DNA of 22,207 nucleotides. It comes from Chitinophaga pinensis. GTDB lineage: Bacteria; Bacteroidota; Bacteroidia; Flavobacteriales; Flavobacteriaceae. The notes under the pieces are model-generated. The model was not told the origin of the DNA. It did not search any database and saw only the letters and a program-made list of their open reading frames with translations. The position numbers and the translations under genes were made by a program. Below, piece by piece: positions 1 to 8,407 of the stretch. Location: contig CALPNL020000007.1 of the NCBI GenBank assembly GCA_943324925.2, forward strand, positions 1-22,207. The letters run 5' to 3'. Numbering within the stretch: position 1 is the stretch's first letter; the number at the start of each line of letters is the position of its first letter.

Positions 1-1382
1 AATTTTCCTGTAGTTTGAGTACCCATGTAATCTTGAATTGTTCTAAATCCAATATAACTTCTAGCGGTATCTGCATATTCAAAATCTCTTGAACTTACTT
101 GTATGTAATATGCAGCATCTTTCCAAGATCCTCCTCTAACCACTTTTCTTTTGTTGTTTATATCTTGAACAGAAGGATTCATGGTAGAAGTAAATTCATA
201 AGAAGCACTTTCGTAAGAATCAGCAGTCCATTCTGCCACGTTTCCTGCCATATTGTATAAACCATATCCATTTGGATCGTATGATTTCACTTCTACAGTA
301 TATAGTGAATTATCTGCAGCATAATCTCCTCTATTTGGTTTGAAATTAGCTAAAAAGCATCCTTTATCATTTTTAGTGTATGGGCCACCCCAAGGATACA
401 TTCCAGATTCTAAACCACCTCTAGCAGCATATTCCCATTCTGCTTCCGATGGTAATCTAAATGAATTCACTTGGTCTCTCCCTTTTTTCTTTTTGATGTA
501 TGCATTTTTATATGAAGTTCTCCAGGCGCAAAAAGCTCTAGCCTGTGACCAATTAACTCCAACTACAGGATATTTAGCGTAAGCTTGGTGCCAAAAATAA
601 TCATTGTGCATTGGTTCATTGAATGAATAATTAAAGTCCTTCACCCATGCAGTTGTATCAGGATAAATAGGGTCTGATTCTTGTTTTATAAATGATTCTC
701 TTGGGGTTCCTTTTTTTGCTTTTGCAGCAGCGTGAATGTCCATCCAAGTGTATGAATAAACCAATTTATTAGCATCCATAGTTTTCAAACCGTTATAGGA
801 AGCTTCTGGCGATAAATACATTTCATCCATTACTTGAGCATACGCTTCATCAGGATATTTATTTGTAGCTTTAATTAATTTAGGTTTACGATTAAGTTTA
901 TTATTTCCAATACCTCCTGTTTTAGTAAACATGTATTTATCATATGGAGTCGCTTTTGGATTGTTGGCAGGATCAGCATTTAAATAAGCGTAATCATTGA
1001 TGGTTCCTTTTCCACCACCAGTAGCTCCAGCTCCCGCACCTCCACCTGCTGCACCTCCGCCAGCCATTTCAGCTAAATTTACTCTAATCGTAGAATCTTT
1101 TACCCATTCCACAAATTGACGATATTCACTATTACTTATTTCTGTTTCGTCCATATAAAAAGAACGAACGGTTACTGTTTTTGTGTTAGCATCTTGAGCA
1201 TTTGCTGGATCATCACTCGATCTACCCATAATAAATGCACCACCAGGAATTAAAACCGTCCCAAAAGGTTTTTCTGGGTTCCATTTTTTTCCTTTAACCC
1301 CAACTAATTCCCCCTTGTCGCTAGAGCCACCACAGCTAATTAGCAAGGTTATAATTGCGGTAAATGCAATAAACTTCTTCAT
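1..1382 (-). CDS. gldK: Gliding motility / type IX secretion lipoprotein GldK (3' end cut)
   Basis: GldK is an outer-membrane-associated lipoprotein that with GldN forms the periplasmic ring of the type IX secretion and gliding machinery (family knowledge). The reverse-strand frame is open from ATG at 1382 to the window edge, 460 codons, close to the usual full length, so only a few residues are missing. Visible features are a signal peptide ending in the lipobox LLISC (Cys17), then an FGE-sulfatase-type fold: IPGGAFIMG near the start, PVVGVNWSQARAFCAWR, RLPSEAEWEYAARGG around residues 308-322, GNVAEWTADSY, VVRGGSW, and SYIGFRTIQDY at the end. A glycine/alanine-rich stretch lies at about residues 107-120. 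The FGE-like domain is thought to be structural, not enzymatic. gldL, gldM and gldN would be expected just beyond the left edge. A promoter candidate lies upstream at 1421-1452. Confidence is high because several long GldK motifs match. Confidence 0.95.
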   Translation of the reverse strand, partial: MKKFIAFTAIITLLISCGGSSDKGELVGVKGKKWNPEKPFGTVLIPGGAFIMGRSSDDPANAQDANTKTVTVRSFYMDETEISNSEYRQFVEWVKDSTIRVNLAEMAGGGAAGGGAGAGATGGGKGTINDYAYLNADPANNPKATPYDKYMFTKTGGIGNNKLNRKPKLIKATNKYPDEAYAQVMDEMYLSPEASYNGLKTMDANKLVYSYTWMDIHAAAKAKKGTPRESFIKQESDPIYPDTTAWVKDFNYSFNEPMHNDYFWHQAYAKYPVVGVNWSQARAFCAWRTSYKNAYIKKKKGRDQVNSFRLPSEAEWEYAARGGLESGMYPWGGPYTKNDKGCFLANFKPNRGDYAADNSLYTVEVKSYDPNGYGLYNMAGNVAEWTADSYESASYEFTSTMNPSVQDINNKRKVVRGGSWKDAAYYIQVSSRDFEYADTARSYIGFRTIQDYMGTQTTGK

Positions 1383-1420
1383 ATGCGTTTGTATTATGTG
1401 TGTTTTTGTATTTGAGGGCG

Positions 1421-1452
1421 TAAACCTATTTAATATTTTCATAAAAACCAAT
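1421..1452 (-). promoter_or_regulatory. Candidate gldK promoter (Bacteroidota type)
   Basis: Read on the minus strand, ATTG (1449-1452) is followed after 20 nt by TAGGTTTA (1421-1428). This matches the Bacteroidota consensus TTG / TAnnTTTG except for the last base of the -7 element. It lies about 39 nt ahead of the gldK ATG and suggests that gldK starts its own transcript, separate from topA and the arginase-like gene upstream. Inference from consensus only. Confidence 0.45.
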
Positions 1453-1514
1453 TATTTTTTATTAAAATCAGCTAAATATTATAATTCAATTATTTTTAAT
1501 TCCTTAACTAATTG

Positions 1515-2666
1515 TTAGACAACATTCTTTCTTTGCGCTTTCCACCATCTTTCAGGCATTTCATTATTACAAGCCACAATATATTCTTCATGCGAACATG
1601 GTAACAACGTGTTTCTTTTTAATTTATTATTTAAATGCGAAATAAATGGTATTTCAATCCACCATCTTTCCGTTTTATCACTCTTATAAAAAATTAGTTC
1701 CTCCTCTTCTAAAGGCACAATATACTTCAAATAATTGTCTTTACTACCAAATGGAAATTCATTTGATCGATAATGAAATCCTTCAATAAAATACCAGATT
1801 ATTTGTGAAATCAAAATCGATTCTTGTACCGAATTACTTTGATTAAAAACACCAAATGAAGTTACTTTATCACTAATTCCAGCATACCGAGCCAAGGAAC
1901 AAATTTCCTTTCCGTTAAAACCATTAGGAGCAAATTTAATAAAATTTCCTGAATCTGACGATTTTATTGAGCCTAAATCTAAACTTACTAAATCAGCATC
2001 CCTAAAAACCGGCTCAGCTATAGCTAAATTATTACTAACATCACCCAATCGATAAGCATCAAAAAATAATTTTTCAATTAAATCGATTTCCTCTTGAGAA
2101 TTATAAAAAGTTTGATAGCCTACATTGCAATAATTAAAAAGATTGTTTGGCTCCTCAACAATTATTTTTGTCAAATAGGAATCTGAAGATATTGGATCAC
2201 TTTCTTTACCTAAATCAAATTTACTGTCTATAGCCACCAGATTAACCATTTGTTCCAACTCGTCATAGGCGCGATAAATGGAATACGTTAAATCTTGTGA
2301 ACCACCAATTACAATAGGAATAATTTTGTTTTTTATCAGACTAGAAACAACACTTTTTAGAGCAAAATAGGTATCTTCAACTGAATTTCCGGCTGCAATA
2401 TCTCCTAAATCAGCAATTGAAGCTTCCCAGTTTCCCGGATAAAGCGAATAAAATTCTTTTCTAATTGCCGTTAAATCAACATCAGAAATTGATTTAGAAT
2501 CGCCTCTATTATCTAAGACTCCAATTATAGCAATTTTGATTTTATTAAGATCCGGAAAATCTTCGCTGGTATGCAGCACCATTTTACTCCCTAAATGCTG
2601 AGAGTTTAATGTACTTAACAGCTCTAGGAATTCGTCACTAATCGGCTTTAAAAAATCAAATTCCAT
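1515..2666 (-). CDS. Arginase/formimidoylglutamase-family (ureohydrolase-fold) protein, metal site degenerate
   Basis: 383 aa, cytoplasmic, no signal peptide. The order of motifs fits the ureohydrolase fold: IGGSQDL (residues 120-126) in place of the family GGDHS, AIDSKFD (145-151) in place of DAHxD, and SLDLGSIKSSD (228-238) in place of SxDxDxxDP. Against arginase, the ligands corresponding to His101, His126 and Asp234 become Gln124, Lys149 and Gly232, while Asp147, Asp151 and Asp230 remain. Such proteins are often annotated formimidoylglutamase (histidine breakdown), but the lost ligands make a normal di-manganese enzyme doubtful. The C-terminal part carries two ERWW motifs (residues 333-336 and 372-375). 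It starts 3 bp after the topA stop, so the two are probably co-transcribed, and gldK follows. I am sure of the family, not of the function. Confidence 0.8.
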   Translation of the reverse strand: MEFDFLKPISDEFLELLSTLNSQHLGSKMVLHTSEDFPDLNKIKIAIIGVLDNRGDSKSISDVDLTAIRKEFYSLYPGNWEASIADLGDIAAGNSVEDTYFALKSVVSSLIKNKIIPIVIGGSQDLTYSIYRAYDELEQMVNLVAIDSKFDLGKESDPISSDSYLTKIIVEEPNNLFNYCNVGYQTFYNSQEEIDLIEKLFFDAYRLGDVSNNLAIAEPVFRDADLVSLDLGSIKSSDSGNFIKFAPNGFNGKEICSLARYAGISDKVTSFGVFNQSNSVQESILISQIIWYFIEGFHYRSNEFPFGSKDNYLKYIVPLEEEELIFYKSDKTERWWIEIPFISHLNNKLKRNTLLPCSHEEYIVACNNEMPERWWKAQRKNVV

Positions 2667-2669
2667 TTA

Positions 2670-5186
2670 CTATTTCTTTTTAGCAGTTGGTTTCTTAGGG
2701 GCAGCTTTTTTTGCTACCGCTTTTTTAGCAGGAGTTTTCTTGGTAGGAGTTTTCTTAGCAATTATCTCTTGAACTTGAGCTAATGATAAATTGGCAGCAT
2801 CAATTTCTTTTCCTAATTCTATTTTTAATTTCCCTTTTAAGATTACTGATCTTCCCCAACGTGCTTTTTCAACAATAATTCCTTCTTCCTTCCAATCATG
2901 AAGTACTTTATCGATATTTTTTTGTAATTTATCTTCGATTAATTCTTCAATATCTGACTGTGATAAATGATCAAAATTGTATTTTCTACTGACATTAATG
3001 AACACTCCATTCCATTTAATAAATGGACCAAAGCGCCCCACTCCTTTTTGAACTCCTTCCCCTTTATAAACTGCTATTGGCGCATCGGCAAGTGTTTTTT
3101 CATCAATCAATTCTTGAGCTCTTTCAAGAGAAACATCGGTAGGATTTTCTCCTTTAGGCAATGAAATAAAGGCAGTTCCAAATTTAATATAAGGCCCATA
3201 GCGCCCATTGTTAATTTCAATTTCTTCACCTTTATAAATTCCTAAATTTTTAGGTAATAAAAATAATTTTAAGGCGTCTTCAAGGGTAATATTTCCAATG
3301 TTTTGATCGGCCATCAAGCTTGCAAATTTTTTATCTTCATCATCGGCTGCACCAATTTGAGCCATCGGTCCAAATTTTCCTAAACGAACAGAAATTGGCT
3401 TACCACTTTCAGGATGAATACCTAAAATACGTTCCCCACTTTCTCTTTCTGCATTAGCTTCAACTTCCTTAACTGAAGGATGGAATTTATCATAAAATTC
3501 TTGCATCATCTTACTCCAATTGACATTTCCTTCTGCAATTTCGTCAAAATCTTGTTCGACTTTTGCAGTGAAATTGTAATCTAAAATGGTTTCGAAATTT
3601 TTTACCAAGAAATCCGTTACAATGGTTCCAATGTCTGTGGGCACTAGTTTACCTTTATCAGAACCTGTATTTTCTTTAAGGATTTTTTCTGTTAGTTGAC
3701 CTGATTGCAATACTAATTGTGCATATTTTCTTTCTTGGCCTTCTAAGTTTCCTTTTTCTACATACTTTCTATTGATAATAGTGGAAATTGTAGGCGCATA
3801 AGTGGATGGTCGACCAATTCCTAATTCTTCTAATTTTTTAACCAATGACGCTTCTGTATATCTCGCTGCTGCTCTAGAATATCTTTCGGTTGCAGTTATA
3901 TAATTACAATCTAATTTTTCATTTACTTTCATTAAAGGCAGCATGCCTTCTTGCTCATCCTCATCCTCATCGTGCCCTTCAAGGTACACTTTTAAGAATC
4001 CTTCAAAAAGTAAAACTTCACCTGAAGCGGTAAAAATTTCACCGTGATTATTGGCTTCAATTTTAACATTGGTTCTTTCTAATTTGGCATCGCTCATTTG
4101 AGAAGCCAACGTTCTTTTCCAAATCAAATCGTACAAACGTGCTTGATCTCTATCAATATTTACAGTATGTCGAGACATATCGGTAGGCCGAATCGCTTCG
4201 TGAGCCTCTTGAGCTCCTTTACTTTTATTGACAAAATTTCTAGGATGTGAAAATTCAGCACCATATGATTTTACAATTTCAGCTTGAGCTGCATCCATTG
4301 CTTCTTTAGAAAGATTTACACTATCTGTTCTCATGTAGGTAATCAATCCCGCTTCGTATAAACGTTGTGCTAATTGCATGGTGATTCCAACAGGGAAATA
4401 CAATTTTCTAGCCGCTTCTTGTTGTAAAGTCGAGGTGGTAAAAGGTCCCGTTGGAGATTTTTTTGTTGGTTTCGTTTCTAAATCGGCTACCTTATATATA
4501 GAGCCAATATTTTTATTTAAGAAATCCTCTGCTTCTTTTTTAGTATTGAAATTTTTAGGCAATTTTGCTTTAAATGCTTTTCCAGCTTCGTTGGTAAACT
4601 CGGCTACAATGGAAAAGGAAGCAACAGCATTAAAATTTTGGATTTCTCTTTCTCTTTCTACAATTAATCGAACAGAAACCGATTGAACCCGACCGGCAGA
4701 AAGCCCTCCTTTAATTTTTCTCCATAAAACAGGTGAAAGTTCATATCCTACTAAACGGTCTAATACTCTACGTGCTTGTTGTGCATTTACCAAATTATAG
4801 TCGATTTCTCTAGGATTATCGATTGCTTTTAGAATAGCTGTTTTGGTAATTTCGTGAAATACAATTCTTTTTGTTTTGTTTTTATCCAATTTCAATTCTT
4901 CGGCTAAGTGCCAAGAAATAGCCTCTCCCTCGCGGTCCTCATCACTTGCTAGCCAAACCATGTCGGCATTTTTAGCTAGTGTTTTTAGTTTTGAAACCAA
5001 CGCTTTTTTATCGGCAGAAACTTCGTATTTGGGCTTGAACCCATTGGCAACATCTACCCCAATTTCTTTAGACGGTAAATCAGCAATATGACCATAACTG
5101 GACTCCACTTGGAAATCACTTCCGAGGAATTTTTCAATAGTTTTGGCTTTTGCAGGAGATTCTACGATTACTAAATTCTTTGTCAT
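2670..5186 (-). CDS. topA: DNA topoisomerase I (type IA)
   Basis: 838 aa. The enzyme relaxes negatively supercoiled DNA by transient single-strand cleavage. TOPRIM domain: VESPAKAKTIEKFLG near residues 8-22 and the Mg-binding SDEDREGE (81-88). The core has QQARRVLDRLVGYELSP (136-152) and SAGRVQSVSVR (163-173). The active-site tyrosine is Tyr284 in LITYMRTDS. In place of C4 zinc fingers, the C-terminal part holds four topo-C repeat-like units (about residues 590-612, 660-680, 715-732, 775-795) with core motifs such as GKFGPM, GRYGPYIKFG and GRFGPFIKWNG. The last 28 residues (811-838) are a lysine/alanine/proline/threonine tail that probably binds DNA. It leads a likely operon with the arginase-like gene. 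A -7-like TACTTTTG sits upstream (5207-5214, minus strand), without a convincing -33 partner. Confidence 0.97.
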   Translation of the reverse strand: MTKNLVIVESPAKAKTIEKFLGSDFQVESSYGHIADLPSKEIGVDVANGFKPKYEVSADKKALVSKLKTLAKNADMVWLASDEDREGEAISWHLAEELKLDKNKTKRIVFHEITKTAILKAIDNPREIDYNLVNAQQARRVLDRLVGYELSPVLWRKIKGGLSAGRVQSVSVRLIVEREREIQNFNAVASFSIVAEFTNEAGKAFKAKLPKNFNTKKEAEDFLNKNIGSIYKVADLETKPTKKSPTGPFTTSTLQQEAARKLYFPVGITMQLAQRLYEAGLITYMRTDSVNLSKEAMDAAQAEIVKSYGAEFSHPRNFVNKSKGAQEAHEAIRPTDMSRHTVNIDRDQARLYDLIWKRTLASQMSDAKLERTNVKIEANNHGEIFTASGEVLLFEGFLKVYLEGHDEDEDEQEGMLPLMKVNEKLDCNYITATERYSRAAARYTEASLVKKLEELGIGRPSTYAPTISTIINRKYVEKGNLEGQERKYAQLVLQSGQLTEKILKENTGSDKGKLVPTDIGTIVTDFLVKNFETILDYNFTAKVEQDFDEIAEGNVNWSKMMQEFYDKFHPSVKEVEANAERESGERILGIHPESGKPISVRLGKFGPMAQIGAADDEDKKFASLMADQNIGNITLEDALKLFLLPKNLGIYKGEEIEINNGRYGPYIKFGTAFISLPKGENPTDVSLERAQELIDEKTLADAPIAVYKGEGVQKGVGRFGPFIKWNGVFINVSRKYNFDHLSQSDIEELIEDKLQKNIDKVLHDWKEEGIIVEKARWGRSVILKGKLKIELGKEIDAANLSLAQVQEIIAKKTPTKKTPAKKAVAKKAAPKKPTAKKK

Positions 5187-5206
5187 TGGATTGTATTTAA
5201 CTGCGA

Positions 5207-5214
5207 CAAAAGTA
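5207..5214 (-). promoter_or_regulatory. Possible -7 element of the topA promoter
   Basis: On the minus strand this reads TACTTTTG, a full match to TAnnTTTG, about 20 nt ahead of the topA ATG. I see no TTG at the expected upstream distance, so it is only a partial promoter match. Confidence 0.35.
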
Positions 5215-5338
5215 TATGATTTTTTTAAATATTGCGCTTTTGATTTTTTAAAAGTATAATTTTTACTAAAAAAAGGCCCTTTACAATGCGCACTTGTATT
5301 AGTAAATAATTTTAAATTACATACTAAAATCGTCCCAT

Positions 5339-5483
5339 TAGCCCCGATAGAAGTGGAAAGCCCGGAGCTAAAAAAGTGTTTTTGGTTTTTATGATTTTAT
5401 AATAGCGACTAAAAGAAGCTAATTATAAAATCACAAAACAACACTTTTTTGTGAGGACTTGAAGCGGATAGCGGGAATAGCTA
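5339..5483 (+). ncRNA. Structured intergenic element, probably Flavo-1-type RNA/repeat
   Basis: This element fills most of the gap between divergent topA and miaB. Its ends pair: TAGC plus CCCG (5339-5346) with CGGG, a short AATA bulge, then GCTA (5472-5483). Inside, an 11-bp arm (5370-5380) pairs perfectly with 5440-5450, and a further hairpin (5393-5405 with 5418-5432, one bulged base) caps it. The flanking blocks GATAGAAGTGGAAA and GAGGACTTGAAGCGGATAGCGGGA resemble, from memory, an element dispersed through Flavobacterium genomes and catalogued as the Flavo-1 RNA motif. Function is unknown. It ends 85 nt before miaB and precedes the miaB promoter, so it is unlikely to be a miaB leader. The orientation is assumed from the remembered consensus. 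Confidence 0.6.
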
Positions 5484-5520
5484 CCTAATATAATATAATG
5501 TTAATTCTTAGGCTGACAAC

Positions 5521-5552
5521 TTGTCATATTTATATGAATTGCATTATCTTTG
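5521..5552 (+). promoter_or_regulatory. Candidate miaB promoter
   Basis: TTG at 5521-5523, a 21-nt spacer, then TATCTTTG at 5545-5552, a perfect TAnnTTTG -7 element. The -7 element ends 16 nt before the miaB ATG, which gives a short leader typical of this phylum. It also argues against an upstream TTG start at 5521, which would lie inside the promoter. Confidence 0.65.
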
Positions 5553-5568
5553 CACTTTTAAATTGACA

Positions 5569-7014
5569 ATGGAAAAAACGATTGAAGAAAGTAAGCAAGG
5601 GGAAAGCCTTGTCTTAGAACATAAAGCAGAAAACACAAAGAAACTTTATATAGAAAGTTACGGTTGCGCTATGAATTTTTCTGACAGTGAAATTGTAGCC
5701 TCTATTCTAATGAATGATGGTTATAATACCACGCAAACATTAGAAGAAGCCGATTTAGTTTTGGTAAATACGTGTTCGATTCGGGATAAAGCAGAGCAAA
5801 CTATTCGCAAGCGTTTGGAAAAATACAACGCCGTTAAACGCATAAATCCTAAGATGAAAGTGGGCGTTTTGGGTTGTATGGCGGAGCGATTGAAAGACAA
5901 ATTTTTAGAGGAAGAGAAAATTGTTGATTTGGTTGTTGGCCCAGATGCCTATAAAGATTTACCGAATTTATTGAATGAAGTTGAAGAAGGACGTGATGCG
6001 ATTAACGTAATTTTGTCGAAGGAGGAAACCTACGGTGATATTTCACCCGTTCGATTGATGAGCAACGGAATTACAGCTTTGGTTTCCATAACAAGAGGTT
6101 GTGATAACATGTGCGCTTTTTGTGTAGTCCCTTTTACCAGAGGTCGAGAACGCAGTAGAGAACCTCAGAGTATTTTATCGGAAATTCAAGATTTATGGGA
6201 TAAGGGGTTTAAAGAAATTACACTTTTAGGTCAGAATGTGGATAGTTATTTGTGGTACGGCGGAGGCTTGAAAAAGGATTTTGTAAATGCTAGTGAAATG
6301 CAAAAGGCTACGGCGGTTGATTTTGATCAATTATTAGAAATGGTTGCCGTTGCATTTCCAAAAATGAGAATTCGATTTTCGACATCGAACCCTCAGGACA
6401 TGCATGAAAGTATTTTGCACATTATTGCCAAATACGAAAATATATGCAAGCACATTCACCTTCCAGTGCAATCGGGAAGTAACCGGATTTTGAAGGAAAT
6501 GAATCGTTTGCACACTCGCGAAGAGTACATGACATTGATTGACAAGATTAGAACTATTATTCCTGAATGTTCTATTTCACAAGATATGATTGCGGGATTT
6601 CCAACGGAGACAGAACAAGATCATCAGGACACTTTGAGTTTGATGGACTATGTAAAATACAATTTCGGTTATATGTATTCGTATTCTGAACGACCGGGAA
6701 CATTGGCGGGACGCAAAATGGAAGATGATGTTTCAGAAGAAACTAAAGCACGTAGATTACAAGAAATAGTCGATTTGCAACAAAAACATGCTTGGTTAAG
6801 AAGTGAGGAATTCATTGGTAAAACAGTAGAGGTTTTAGTTGAAAAGGTATCAAAAAAATCAACTGAAGAATTCTCAGGAAGAAATTCGCAAAGTATTACA
6901 GTAGTTTTTCCAAAGGAAAATTATAAAATTGGTGATTTTGTAAATGTGAAAATTCTAAGTTGCACGAGTGGAACTTTAAAGGGAGAAGCAGTGGGACTAA
7001 GCGGAATGAATTAA
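5569..7014 (+). CDS. miaB: tRNA-2-methylthio-N6-dimethylallyladenosine synthase MiaB
   Basis: 481 aa from ATG 5569. This radical-SAM methylthiotransferase converts i6A37 to ms2i6A37 in tRNAs that read codons starting with U. The N-terminal MTTase domain carries the three cysteines of the auxiliary Fe-S cluster: Cys33 (SYGCAMN), Cys69 (NTCSIR) and Cys103 (LGCMAER). The radical-SAM CxxxCxxC is Cys178/Cys182/Cys185 in RGCDNMCAFCVVP, followed by FTRGRERSR. IHLPVQSGSN and DMIAGFPTET are typical of the core, and the last 60 or so residues form a TRAM RNA-binding domain. The frame is open back to a TTG at 5521, but the promoter occupies 5521-5552, so ATG 5569 is preferred. The sigma-54-type activator follows after 69 bp. 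Confidence 0.97.
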   Translation: MEKTIEESKQGESLVLEHKAENTKKLYIESYGCAMNFSDSEIVASILMNDGYNTTQTLEEADLVLVNTCSIRDKAEQTIRKRLEKYNAVKRINPKMKVGVLGCMAERLKDKFLEEEKIVDLVVGPDAYKDLPNLLNEVEEGRDAINVILSKEETYGDISPVRLMSNGITALVSITRGCDNMCAFCVVPFTRGRERSREPQSILSEIQDLWDKGFKEITLLGQNVDSYLWYGGGLKKDFVNASEMQKATAVDFDQLLEMVAVAFPKMRIRFSTSNPQDMHESILHIIAKYENICKHIHLPVQSGSNRILKEMNRLHTREEYMTLIDKIRTIIPECSISQDMIAGFPTETEQDHQDTLSLMDYVKYNFGYMYSYSERPGTLAGRKMEDDVSEETKARRLQEIVDLQQKHAWLRSEEFIGKTVEVLVEKVSKKSTEEFSGRNSQSITVVFPKENYKIGDFVNVKILSCTSGTLKGEAVGLSGMN

Positions 7015-7083
7015 ATAAATGGATAATTCATAATATCAAAATAACAAAAATTAATTGTTCATAATCAATTATTAATTATAAAA

Positions 7084-8352
7084 ATGGAAACAATTCAATC
7101 AACAAAACAACGGTTTGGAATTATTGGAAACGACCCAAAGCTAAACCGCGCAATTGAAAAAGCGATTCAAGTGGCACCGACTGACATTTCAGTATTGGTA
7201 ACAGGAGAAAGTGGTGTTGGAAAAGAAAATATTCCAAAAATTATACATTCCCTTTCTCACAGAAAACACGGAAAATACATTGCGGTAAACTGCGGTGCGA
7301 TACCTGAAGGAACTATAGATAGCGAGCTTTTTGGTCACGAAAAAGGATCTTTTACAGGAGCAACAGGAACTAGAGAAGGTTACTTTGAAGTAGCTGATGG
7401 TGGAACTATTTTTCTGGATGAAGTAGGCGAATTACCCTTAACAACACAAGTCCGATTGTTACGTGTTTTGGAAAATGGGGAGTTTATTAAAGTTGGATCT
7501 TCGCAGGTTCAAAAAACAAACGTGAGAATTGTGGCTGCCACCAATGTGAATTTGTTTGACGCAATTGATAAAGGAAAATTTAGAGAAGATTTGTATTATC
7601 GATTGAGTACAGTTGACATTGCACTTCCACCTTTACGAGAAAGAAAGGACGATATTCACTTATTGTTTAGAAAATTTGCTTCTGATTTTGCGCATAAATA
7701 TAAAATGCCGGCTATTAAATTAGATGATTTTGCTGTACAAACCTTATTGCAATTTCGATGGAGTGGAAATATCCGACAATTGCGAAATGTGGCGGAACAA
7801 ATATCAGTTTTAGAAACCAATCGCGAAATAACAGCAGCAACTTTGCAATCTTATTTACCAGATGAAAGTTCTAATTTACCCTCTGTAATTAAAGACAAAA
7901 AGAACAAAAGTGATTTTAGTGACGAAAGAGAAATTTTGTATAAAGTGCTTTTTGACATGAAAAGTGACCTGCATGATTTGAAGAAGCTAACGCTGGAATT
8001 ATTGAAAAATGGCGCTTCGAAAGTACAAGAAACCAATCAGCATTTGATTCAAAAAATTTATGGCACGAAAGAAAATGATAGTGAGATTGAATATGAAGAA
8101 CAAGAAGAATTAGCATTAATTCCAATTAATAAAAAAGTGGAGATTGCTGAATTTAAAGAGCATGAAGACAACTATTTATTTGCTGAAACAGTAGAAGATG
8201 TAGAGGAAGAAGTGCTTAGACTGGAGCAAAAAGAAATTGAAATGATAAAAAAATCATTAGAAAAAAATAAAGGAAAGAGAAAAGCGGCCGCAGATGAATT
8301 GGGTATTTCAGAAAGAACCTTATACAGAAAAATAAAGCAATTTGATCTTTAA
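7084..8352 (+). CDS. Sigma-54-interacting AAA+ transcriptional activator without receiver domain
   Basis: 422 aa. Bacterial enhancer-binding proteins hydrolyse ATP to open sigma-54 (RpoN) promoter complexes. The AAA+ domain begins almost at the N-terminus: Walker A GESGVGKE (41-48), the sigma-54-contacting loop GSFTGA (88-93, usual form GAFTGA), Walker B GGTIFLDE (106-113), FREDLYYRLS (167-175) and WSGNIRQLRN (226-235). A linker of over 100 residues (about 262-375), rich in Asp, Glu and Lys, separates it from a Fis-type helix-turn-helix at the C-terminus (GKRKAAADELGISERTLYRKI, about 397-417). There is no N-terminal response-regulator, PAS or GAF domain, so the activity must be controlled in another way, possibly through the linker. 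Targets cannot be read from the gene, but a sigma-54-like site lies upstream of groES. lptE follows after 55 bp from its own promoter. Confidence 0.92.
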   Translation: METIQSTKQRFGIIGNDPKLNRAIEKAIQVAPTDISVLVTGESGVGKENIPKIIHSLSHRKHGKYIAVNCGAIPEGTIDSELFGHEKGSFTGATGTREGYFEVADGGTIFLDEVGELPLTTQVRLLRVLENGEFIKVGSSQVQKTNVRIVAATNVNLFDAIDKGKFREDLYYRLSTVDIALPPLRERKDDIHLLFRKFASDFAHKYKMPAIKLDDFAVQTLLQFRWSGNIRQLRNVAEQISVLETNREITAATLQSYLPDESSNLPSVIKDKKNKSDFSDEREILYKVLFDMKSDLHDLKKLTLELLKNGASKVQETNQHLIQKIYGTKENDSEIEYEEQEELALIPINKKVEIAEFKEHEDNYLFAETVEDVEEEVLRLEQKEIEMIKKSLEKNKGKRKAAADELGISERTLYRKIKQFDL

Positions 8353-8359
8353 ATGGTAA

Positions 8360-8392
8360 TTGCTAAATGTCAATTATTTTTGAATATCTTTG
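8360..8392 (+). promoter_or_regulatory. Candidate lptE promoter
   Basis: TTG at 8360-8362, a 22-nt spacer, then TATCTTTG at 8385-8392, identical to the miaB -7 element. It ends 15 nt before the lptE ATG at 8408. The in-frame TTG at 8390 lies within the -7 element and is therefore not a likely start. Confidence 0.6.
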
Positions 8393-8407
8393 GATTTTAA
8401 AATTATA

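Noticed and set aside
340..582. 80-codon plus-strand open frame
   Set aside because: It lies antisense inside gldK, whose long minus-strand frame has clear family motifs.
5521..5568. N-terminal extension of MiaB from TTG 5521
   Set aside because: The extension overlaps a perfect promoter -7 element and does not look like MiaB sequence; ATG 5569 is the likely start.
7015..7083. Short inverted repeat in the AT-rich gap between miaB and the activator gene, considered as terminator
   Set aside because: Only about 6 bp of A/T pairing and no T run; consistent with read-through or chance.
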